Source: Rhodospirillaceae bacterium
Lineage (GTDB): Bacteria; Pseudomonadota; Alphaproteobacteria; UBA8366
Assembly (NCBI GenBank): GCA_002718015.1
Contig: PBCW01000011.1
Coordinates: 4,369 to 9,418, forward strand
Length of the DNA: 5,050 bases
Reading direction: 5' to 3'
Shown here: positions 1 through 5,050 of the stretch, one piece after another
Layout of the letters: each line of letters opens with the position of its first letter
Position numbering within the stretch: the first letter of the stretch is position 1
Notes under the pieces: generated by a model
What the model was told of the DNA's origin: nothing
Databases searched by the model: none
Seen by the model: only the letters and a program-made list of their open reading frames with translations
Position numbers and translations under genes: made by a program

Positions 1-597
1 CAGGACTTAAAATTCATGGGTGAGAAATCCGTTTTAAGAATTGGAAAGAATAACAAAATACGAGAATACGTAACTATGAGCCCTGGAACAGAGGGTGGGG
101 GAATGGTTACAAGTATTGGCGATAACTGTTTATTTATGGTTGGGGCTCATGTCGCGCATGATTGCCATGTCGGGAACAATATAATCATGGCAAATAATGC
201 AACCTTAGCAGGGCACGTTATTCTCGGTGATTTTGCAATTATTGGAGGGTTGTCTGCGGTTCATCAGTTCGTACGTATCGGGCATCACGCTATGGTAGGT
301 GGCATGACTGGTGTTGAATTCGATGTTATTCCATTCGGTCAGGTTCAAGGAGACCGGGCCCATCTTTCTGGTCTCAACTTAATTGGATTAAAGCGGAGTA
401 ATTTTAGTAAAGAAAAAATCAATCGGCTGCGCGCCGCGTACAGAATGCTTTTTGCCGATGAAGGCACAGTTAAGGAACGTGTGAAAGATGTCGCAGAAAC
501 TTTTGGGCAAGAGCCGGCCGTTATGGAAATAATTGATTTTATTAAAGCTGAATCGCATCGCGGAGTCACTCAGCCTAAGTCGCGCCATGAAAGCTAA
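1..597 (+). CDS. lpxA: Acyl-ACP--UDP-N-acetylglucosamine O-acyltransferase, 5'-truncated
   Basis: LpxA catalyses the first step of lipid A synthesis in the cytoplasm, moving a 3-hydroxyacyl chain from ACP to the 3-OH of UDP-GlcNAc. The frame is open from base 1 and gives 198 residues before TAA. Compared from memory with E. coli LpxA it begins at about residue 73, so roughly 72 N-terminal residues lie outside the window and the ATG at 16 is internal. Left-handed beta-helix hexapeptide repeats are visible to about fragment residue 110, followed by the helical C-terminal domain. The catalytic His (E. coli H125) is H53 in the motif AHVAHDC (codon 157-159). NNATLAGH and AVHQF are also present. 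Gly is kept at the acyl-length ruler position (E. coli G173; G101 here). Arg119 stands where E. coli has H191. The stop overlaps the lpxI start by 11 nt. Family assignment is secure; acyl-chain length is not determined. Confidence 0.97.
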   Translation, partial: QDLKFMGEKSVLRIGKNNKIREYVTMSPGTEGGGMVTSIGDNCLFMVGAHVAHDCHVGNNIIMANNATLAGHVILGDFAIIGGLSAVHQFVRIGHHAMVGGMTGVEFDVIPFGQVQGDRAHLSGLNLIGLKRSNFSKEKINRLRAAYRMLFADEGTVKERVKDVAETFGQEPAVMEIIDFIKAESHRGVTQPKSRHES

Positions 598-1408
598 GCT
601 AGGGATTGTTGCAGGTGGGGGGCTTTTGCCACGGCTCGTTGCAGAAACCTGCATTAAGGAAAAACGCCCCTACCATATTTTCGGTATAAAGGATCATGCC
701 GACCCTAATGAATTAAAAGGCCACCCTTTAGACTGGTGCAGGCTTGGCGCAGCTGGAAAAGCAATCGATTTAATGCATCGTCACCAAATAAAGGAAATTG
801 TGATGACTGGGCCTGTCCGGCGTCCATCTCTGGCGGCAATACGTCCAGACGCAAAGGCACTAAAAGTGTTGGTGCAAGCCGGCCCTAAAGCTTTCGGTGA
901 TGATGGTATTTTGAGTGCAGTCATTGATGTAATCGAGAGGGAGGGAGTTAAGGTTGTTGGTGTTGAAACAATTTTACCATGCCTTAAGCCATCAGAGGGG
1001 GTTCTAGGTATCCATAAACCTAATCAGGAGTTGAAGTGTGATATAGAGCGTGGACAAAAAATATTAACGGCACTCAGCCCATTTGATATTGGGCAATCGA
1101 TAATTATACAACAGGGGATGGTGCTCGGCATTGAGGCTGCTGAGGGTACGGATATGCTCATTAAGCGGTCAGGTTTGTTGCGCCGTGATGGCATAGGTGG
1201 TGTCCTAGTAAAATTACCGAAAATAGGACAGGATGAGAGAGTAGACCTTCCGACTATTGGCACCAAAACCGTTGAACTTGCCAATTCTGCGGGCCTCTCC
1301 GGTATTGCTTTACAGGCAGGTGGAGCGTTGCTCGTTGAGCTTACGGAAACTATCTCCTACGCAGATAAAGCTGGACTTTTCTTGGTTGCGTTACCCAAAA
1401 ATTCGTAA
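587..1408 (+). CDS. lpxI: UDP-2,3-diacylglucosamine pyrophosphatase, LpxI type (DUF1009)
   Basis: LpxI hydrolyses UDP-2,3-diacylglucosamine to lipid X and UMP at the inner face of the cytoplasmic membrane. It replaces the unrelated LpxH in alphaproteobacteria and some other groups. The 273-residue product fits the family length of about 270-280. The N-terminal domain opens with KLGIVAGGGLLP (residues 4-15), includes MTGPVRRPSL (73-82) and ends near EGVLGIHKP (137-145). The C-terminal domain contains GQSIIIQQGMVLGIEAAEGTD (169-189) and the signature GQDERVDLPTIG (214-225). Asp220 in RVDLP probably corresponds to the catalytic Asp225 of Caulobacter LpxI; I aligned this by eye. I chose the ATG at 587 because the family consensus starts right after it. 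An in-frame TTG at 533 would add 18 residues unlike the family and encoded inside lpxA. The nearest GGAG (562-565) is 21 nt upstream, too far for normal use, so translation is probably coupled to lpxA. lpxB follows after 5 nt. Confidence 0.95.
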   Translation: MKAKLGIVAGGGLLPRLVAETCIKEKRPYHIFGIKDHADPNELKGHPLDWCRLGAAGKAIDLMHRHQIKEIVMTGPVRRPSLAAIRPDAKALKVLVQAGPKAFGDDGILSAVIDVIEREGVKVVGVETILPCLKPSEGVLGIHKPNQELKCDIERGQKILTALSPFDIGQSIIIQQGMVLGIEAAEGTDMLIKRSGLLRRDGIGGVLVKLPKIGQDERVDLPTIGTKTVELANSAGLSGIALQAGGALLVELTETISYADKAGLFLVALPKNS

Positions 1409-1413
1409 TTGTA

Positions 1414-2571
1414 ATGAGCGCGCATTGCAAAAAGATCTTTCTTATTGCTGGGGAGCCCTCAGGGGATCATATCGGCGCAAGGCTCATAGAAAAAATACGC
1501 GATCAGGCTCCGTGTAAGGTGCAATTTTTCGGTGTAGGTGGCCCAGAAATGGAGGCCAAGGGCCATTTAAGTATTTTTCCAATGAAAGAATTGAGTGTGA
1601 TGGGTATTGTGGAAGTGTTGCCGCATTTGCCGCGCATTTTGAGCCGTGTAAGACAAACTGTAAATTCGGTTATATCTGAAGACCCTGATATTTTGATAAC
1701 TATCGACTCTCCAGGATTTTCAAATCAAGTGGTAGCCAGATTGCGTGATCATCGTGCAATAAAAGTTCATTACGTAGCACCAACGGTTTGGGCCTGGCGA
1801 CCTTGGCGCGTCCACAAATACAAGAAAAATTATGATATGGTCTTGGCATTGCTTCCGTTTGAACCGCCGTTCTTTGAAAAAGTTGGGTTACCATGCCACT
1901 ATGTCGGGCACCCTGTCTTAGAATATGGCGCTGATAAGGGTAATGGTCCTTTATTTCGGGAGCGCCACGCGATATCTGCTAAGGCGGTCGTACTTTGTAT
2001 TTTACCTGGATCAAGACGGGGTGAGGTGCGCCGGTTAGCTCCCATCTTTGGGACTGTGTTGAATATTCTGTTGAAACGTGGATATTCTTTTCACATTTTT
2101 ATTCCAACAGTTGAAACGGTGGCGAAAACATTGCCTGACTATGTCAGAGATTGGCCGGTGACAGTAACAATATTAAGTGATAGCAAAGAAAAATACGATT
2201 TGATGGCAGCCTCGAATGCAGCAATCGCTGCGTCTGGTACTGTCTCGTTAGAGTTGGCGCTTGCAAAGGTGCCAACGATTATAGCGTACAAGGTAGCATC
2301 CGTCACTGCTCCCATTTTAGGTCTATTGTTAAAAGTAAAATTTGTTAATTTAATTAATATAATTCTAAACAAGGAAGTTGTGCCGGAACGATTACAGCAT
2401 CTTTGTAAACCAGCAATAATCGCTGATGATTTGGAGCGCCTTCTTGATGATAACGAGAAAGAAAAACAGATAAGAAGGGTTTTTCCCGCTTTGAAAAAAT
2501 TGGGGGTTGGAGGCGACCCACCTAGTTCCCGAGCAGCCCAGATTATTTTGAAATTATTAGCTGAGAACTAA
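1414..2571 (+). CDS. lpxB: Lipid-A-disaccharide synthase (glycosyltransferase family 19)
   Basis: LpxB condenses UDP-2,3-diacylglucosamine with lipid X to form the beta-1,6-linked lipid A disaccharide, releasing UDP. It is a peripheral inner-membrane enzyme with a GT-B fold. The 385-residue product matches the usual 380-390. The N-terminal part has the glycine-rich IAGEPSGDHIGA (11-22), MGIVEVLPHLPRIL (63-76) and TIDSPGFSN (96-104). Asp98 falls at the same number as the essential Asp98 of E. coli and Haemophilus LpxB. HYVAPTVWAWRPWRV (119-133) and LPFEPPFF (147-154) follow. The C-terminal nucleotide-binding part has ILPGSRRGEV (196-205) and ASGTVSLELALAKVP (273-287). The hydrophobic stretch near 298-318, with FVNLINIILN, fits the family's membrane-association region. 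The start ATG is 5 nt after the lpxI stop and has no evident Shine-Dalgarno, suggesting reinitiation by ribosomes finishing lpxI. No frameshift or missing motif is seen. It is the last gene of this + strand run, converging on gltA. Confidence 0.97.
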   Translation: MSAHCKKIFLIAGEPSGDHIGARLIEKIRDQAPCKVQFFGVGGPEMEAKGHLSIFPMKELSVMGIVEVLPHLPRILSRVRQTVNSVISEDPDILITIDSPGFSNQVVARLRDHRAIKVHYVAPTVWAWRPWRVHKYKKNYDMVLALLPFEPPFFEKVGLPCHYVGHPVLEYGADKGNGPLFRERHAISAKAVVLCILPGSRRGEVRRLAPIFGTVLNILLKRGYSFHIFIPTVETVAKTLPDYVRDWPVTVTILSDSKEKYDLMAASNAAIAASGTVSLELALAKVPTIIAYKVASVTAPILGLLLKVKFVNLINIILNKEVVPERLQHLCKPAIIADDLERLLDDNEKEKQIRRVFPALKKLGVGGDPPSSRAAQIILKLLAEN

Positions 2572-2650
2572 CTAACTTGCTGTAACCGGAAAGACAAAAC
2601 ATATACGAATTTGCCAACGCGGTGAAATAAGTCCCCGATCTTAACTCGGC
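2572..2650. other. Convergent lpxB/gltA intergenic gap, no clear terminator
   Basis: These 79 bp separate the lpxB stop from the gltA stop on the opposite strand. The best inverted repeat is CCGA...TCGG (2634-2648), a 4-bp stem with a 7-nt loop and no T tract on either side. That is too weak to call an intrinsic terminator. No open frame or RNA gene is visible. Transcripts from both sides may end by Rho or read into each other; this is inference. Confidence 0.5.
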
Positions 2651-3973
2651 CTAGGAGCGCTTATGAATTGGGATTACAGGGCGTTCGGTAGCTCCAGTAT
2701 AGAGTTGGCGCGGACGCCCCAGCTTCTGTACGGGGTCTTCTATCATCTCGTTCCATTGTGCAATCCAGCCTATCGTCCGGGCTATTGCGAATAAAACTGT
2801 AAACATTGTGGTAGGCATTCCGATAGCCTTTAAAATTATGCCGGAATAGAAATCCACATTGGGAAATAGCTTTTTTTCTATAAAGTAATCGTCTCTCAGG
2901 GCCATTTCTTCTAGTTGCACGGCAATATCCAAAAGCGGCTCATGTTCAATTCCTAAAGCATCTAATACTTCATGACAGGATTCTTGAAGCACTTTGGCTC
3001 GCGGGTCATAATTCTTGTAAACTCGATGGCCAAATCCAAACAGTCGGAACTCATCATTTGGATCTTTGGCTTTTTCCACATATTCTGAAATCCTATCGGC
3101 GCTGCCTATTTCGGCTAGCATATTTAGCACGGCTTCATTGGCTCCCCCGTGTGCTGGGCCCCAGAGCGCGGCAATTCCAGCAGCAACGCTGGCAAATGGA
3201 TTCGCACCGGTCGAACCTGCTAATCGGACCGTCGAAGTGGATGCGTTCTGTTCATGATCCGCGTGCAGAAGAAATATACGGTCCATTGCTTTTGCAATTA
3301 CGGGGTTGACGTTGTACTCCTCAGCAGGGACTGCAAACATCATATGAAGAAAATTCTCCGCATAATTGAGATCATTGCGCGGGTATATAAATGGTTGGCC
3401 AATGGAATATTTATATGCCATCGCACCTATGGTAGGCATTTTTGCAACCAATCTGTGTGCGGTTATTGTTCTCTGTTTTGGATCAAGGATGTCTATTGAA
3501 TCGGGATAAAAAGCTGAAAGAGCGCCTACAACGCCGCACATTATTGCCATCGGATGCGCGCCACGCCGAAACCCGTCGTAAAACTTCTTAAGCTGTTCGT
3601 GCACCATAGAATGTTCAGTGATGATGCGCACAAACTCTTTTTTTTGCTTACTATCTGGCAAATCATCATTCAAAAGCATATAACAAAGTTCCATGTAGTC
3701 ACTTTGTTTTGCCAAGTCTTCTATTAAATAACCCCGGTGCATAAGAATACCTTGTTCACCATCAATGAAGGTCATTTTTGACTCGCAGGCTCCTGTGCAC
3801 GTGTAGCCGGGATCATAAGTAAAATAGCCTGTTTCCTTGTACAGCGCGCCAATATCGAACACCTTTGGGCCGGTAGCTCCCGGTAAAAGCGGGAAATCAA
3901 CAGTTTTACCACTGCTGTGGTCAGTTAATGTTATGTATTCATTTGCGCCGTCCGAGGCCGTTGATTTTGGCAT
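2651..3973 (-). CDS. gltA: Citrate synthase, type II (hexameric Gram-negative type)
   Basis: GltA condenses oxaloacetate and acetyl-CoA into citrate, the entry step of the TCA cycle, in the cytoplasm. The 440-residue product is close to the 427-437 typical of the Gram-negative hexameric class and closely resembles E. coli GltA as I recall it. The N-terminal domain (about 1-60) is followed by the mainly helical large and small domains. The active-site set is complete: His240 in [10 protein letters not shown] (236-245), catalytic His275 in [11 protein letters not shown] (272-282), catalytic His316 in FGFGHRVYK (312-320), Arg325 in DPRAK, and catalytic Asp374 in PNVDFYSG (371-378). RPRQLYTG (420-427) is the usual C-terminal motif. 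Ala217 aligns with E. coli Cys206, a residue linked to NADH inhibition in that enzyme; by itself this does not show loss of NADH control. The ATG at 3973 is chosen because it has a Shine-Dalgarno 9 nt upstream and gives the family length. It lies downstream of gltX on the same strand, with 150 bp between. Confidence 0.98.
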   Translation of the reverse strand: MPKSTASDGANEYITLTDHSSGKTVDFPLLPGATGPKVFDIGALYKETGYFTYDPGYTCTGACESKMTFIDGEQGILMHRGYLIEDLAKQSDYMELCYMLLNDDLPDSKQKKEFVRIITEHSMVHEQLKKFYDGFRRGAHPMAIMCGVVGALSAFYPDSIDILDPKQRTITAHRLVAKMPTIGAMAYKYSIGQPFIYPRNDLNYAENFLHMMFAVPAEEYNVNPVIAKAMDRIFLLHADHEQNASTSTVRLAGSTGANPFASVAAGIAALWGPAHGGANEAVLNMLAEIGSADRISEYVEKAKDPNDEFRLFGFGHRVYKNYDPRAKVLQESCHEVLDALGIEHEPLLDIAVQLEEMALRDDYFIEKKLFPNVDFYSGIILKAIGMPTTMFTVLFAIARTIGWIAQWNEMIEDPVQKLGRPRQLYTGATERPVIPIHKRS

Positions 3974-3982
3974 GTCAGCCCA

Positions 3983-3987
3983 TCCCT
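3983..3987 (-). promoter_or_regulatory. Shine-Dalgarno of gltA
   Basis: The minus strand reads AGGGA, 9 nt before the gltA ATG. It is the clearest ribosome binding site in the window and supports the chosen start. The lpxI and lpxB starts have nothing comparable. Confidence 0.75.
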
Positions 3988-4001
3988 GATTTTGTATTTA
4001 T

Positions 4002-4035
4002 AAAAAAAGCTTAAATTGTTTAGCACAAGATGCTA
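4002..4035 (-). promoter_or_regulatory. Two overlapping small inverted repeats plus T7 tract in the gltA leader
   Basis: On the minus strand, TAGCA-tcttg-TGCTA (4035-4021) is a perfect 5-bp inverted repeat. The second arm overlaps GCTAAACAATTTAAGC (4024-4009), a 16-nt near-palindrome with one mismatch or bulge, directly followed by seven T residues (4008-4002). The two stems share bases and cannot form together. The second stem with the T tract resembles a weak intrinsic terminator. It could end gltX transcripts or act as an attenuator ahead of gltA. Both stems are short and the second is A/T-rich, so chance occurrence is quite possible. No leader peptide is recognised. Confidence 0.25.
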
Positions 4036-4058
4036 CGTCTTAAATTCTGTTGCAGTGC

Positions 4059-4087
4059 AGTATAACCTGCTCCAACGAACATCGCAA
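4059..4087 (-). promoter_or_regulatory. Predicted sigma70-type promoter of gltA
   Basis: On the minus strand, TTGCGA (4087-4082, 4 of 6 to the -35 consensus) and TATACT (4064-4059, 5 of 6 to the -10 consensus) are separated by exactly 17 nt. Transcription would begin near 4052, leaving a leader of nearly 80 nt before the gltA ATG. Placement between gltX and gltA fits a separate gltA transcript. A second -10-like hexamer, TATAAA (4002-3997), lies closer to the gene but lacks a -35 at proper spacing. This is prediction by consensus only. Confidence 0.5.
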
Positions 4088-4123
4088 TTACAGTCGAGAG
4101 AACAATTTTTACTTTACAGTATG

Positions 4124-5050
4124 TCATTGGACATTCGTCAACCTTGATTGTACCTCTTCACGACCAAGTGCAGCAACCACTTCGAAGATATTAGGAGAAG
4201 CCAAGGACCCAGTTAAAGCTACGCGCAAGGGTCTCGCTACATCGGCTAGCTTTACTCCATGGGCATCGGCAAAAGAACGAACACAGGTCTCCATTCGTTT
4301 GAAATCCCAATCCTGAGTCTTAGTGAGAGTTAAATGGAGCGATCTCAACAATTCTATGGAATTTGGTCCGAGGCAACTTGCAGCCTTTTTATCTTTAACG
4401 GGATAGACAGGCGGTATAACTAAAAACAATGCATCATCGCACATTTCTTTGAGATTTTTTGCACGCTTTTTAAGAGCCGGAAGCAAGACCAAAAGACGTT
4501 TAATGAATAATTCTTCATCTATGTTTTTATGGCGTCGAGCAAATTCAATGATCAATTGAACTAATTTTTCATCACCGCACTTAGAAATATAATGTTTGTT
4601 AACACTGTCTAGGCGATCAAAGTTGAAACGTGATGGCCCCTTATTAATGTTGGAAAGTCTGAACCATTTTACAGCATTCTTGGTTGAAATTAGTTCGTGA
4701 TCCTTGTGCGACCAACCGAGACGCAGCAAATAATTACGGATTGCTTCTGGCAAATACCCCATCTCTTTGTATGCCTCGACACCAAGCGCTCCATGTCGCT
4801 TCGATAACTTCTGACCATCCTGTCCATGTATTAACGGAATATGCGCATATTCTGGAAGTTTCCAATTTAACGCTTGGTATAAATGGTATTGTCGGAATGC
4901 ATTATTTAGATGATCATCTCCACGTATGACATGCGTTACTTCCATATCGTGATCGTCTACTACGACTGAATGCATGTAGGTTGGGCTGCCATCAGATCGC
5001 AGAAGAATAAAGTCATCAAGCTCCTCATTGTTCACACTGACTTCGCCCTG
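4124..5050 (-). CDS. gltX: Glutamyl-tRNA synthetase, N-terminus outside the window
   Basis: GltX is a cytoplasmic class I aminoacyl-tRNA synthetase that charges tRNA with glutamate. The frame is open to the right edge and gives 308 residues to the TGA stop. Full-length bacterial enzymes have about 470, so roughly 160-170 N-terminal residues, with the HIGH motif, are missing. The GTG at 5035-5033 is internal: in-frame codons continue upstream to the edge. Visible features in order are SDGSPTYMHSVVVDDHDM, HVIRGDDHLNN (fragment residues 40-50), the KLSKR loop that binds ATP (81-85, bases 4810-4796) within GQKLSKRHG, and GYLPEAIRNYLLRLGWSH (98-115). The helical anticodon-binding domain ends with VARPLRVALTGSLASPNIFEVVAALGRE in three adjoining pieces. 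Text resembling alphaproteobacterial GltX includes the wording around GALGVEAYKEMGY. Some alphaproteobacteria carry two GltX copies, and I cannot tell from this fragment whether it is the only one. gltA follows 150 bp downstream on the same strand. Confidence 0.96.
   Translation of the reverse strand, partial: QGEVSVNNEELDDFILLRSDGSPTYMHSVVVDDHDMEVTHVIRGDDHLNNAFRQYHLYQALNWKLPEYAHIPLIHGQDGQKLSKRHGALGVEAYKEMGYLPEAIRNYLLRLGWSHKDHELISTKNAVKWFRLSNINKGPSRFNFDRLDSVNKHYISKCGDEKLVQLIIEFARRHKNIDEELFIKRLLVLLPALKKRAKNLKEMCDDALFLVIPPVYPVKDKKAASCLGPNSIELLRSLHLTLTKTQDWDFKRMETCVRSFADAHGVKLADVARPLRVALTGSLASPNIFEVVAALGREEVQSRLTNVQ

Noticed and set aside
16..18. ATG as the start of lpxA
   Set aside because: The frame is open to base 1, and the residues before it (QDLKF) match the interior of LpxA near E. 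coli residue 73. It is an internal Met.
533..586. TTG-started 18-residue N-terminal extension of LpxI
   Set aside because: It lies inside lpxA, does not resemble the LpxI family, and the family's consensus N-terminus starts right after the ATG at 587.
3058..3499. Plus-strand open frames inside gltA
   Set aside because: They are antisense to the conserved citrate synthase core and mirror its codon pattern, and their products look like nothing known.
3974..4123. Possible small gene or RNA in the gltX-gltA spacer
   Set aside because: There is no tRNA-like fold, and no open frame with start and Shine-Dalgarno is contained in the 150 bp. The promoter and leader explain the spacing.
4050..4316. 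Plus-strand 88-residue open frame over the gltX 3' end and spacer
   Set aside because: It overlaps conserved gltX coding antisense, has no Shine-Dalgarno, and its product shows no recognisable motif.
5033..5035. GTG as the start of gltX
   Set aside because: In-frame coding continues to the window edge, and the conserved N-terminal catalytic region with HIGH is still missing, so this is an internal Val codon.

Overview
This is an ordinary chromosomal housekeeping segment from a Gram-negative bacterium, most likely an alphaproteobacterium of modest G+C. Three things point that way: lipid A genes are present, the UDP-diacylglucosamine hydrolase is of the LpxI type rather than LpxH, and the order lpxA-lpxI-lpxB / gltA / gltX is one I associate with alphaproteobacteria. 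The species cannot be named from this sequence.

Positions 1-2571 (+ strand) hold the distal part of a lipid A operon. It begins with the 3' end of lpxA (UDP-GlcNAc acyltransferase, step 1 of the Raetz pathway). The complete lpxI follows (UDP-2,3-diacylglucosamine to lipid X plus UMP) and overlaps lpxA by 11 nt. The complete lpxB (lipid X plus UDP-2,3-diacylglucosamine to lipid A disaccharide) starts 5 nt after lpxI. LpxI and LpxB use the same UDP-lipid: LpxI makes one of the two LpxB substrates from the other, so their pairing is functionally coherent. Neither junction has a good Shine-Dalgarno, which suggests coupled translation from one polycistronic mRNA.

Positions 2572-2650 are a short convergent gap between lpxB and gltA without a convincing terminator. 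Positions 2651-3973 (- strand) hold a complete type II citrate synthase gene, gltA, with its catalytic residues intact. Positions 3974-4123 are a 150-bp gap with a plausible sigma70-type promoter for gltA, a good Shine-Dalgarno and two small overlapping inverted repeats followed by a T7 tract. Positions 4124-5050 (- strand) are the C-terminal two thirds of gltX, glutamyl-tRNA synthetase, running off the right edge.

I looked for an undescribed system and did not find one: every long open frame is a well-known core gene. The only part not explained by known genes is the gltA leader, and the case for regulation there is weak.
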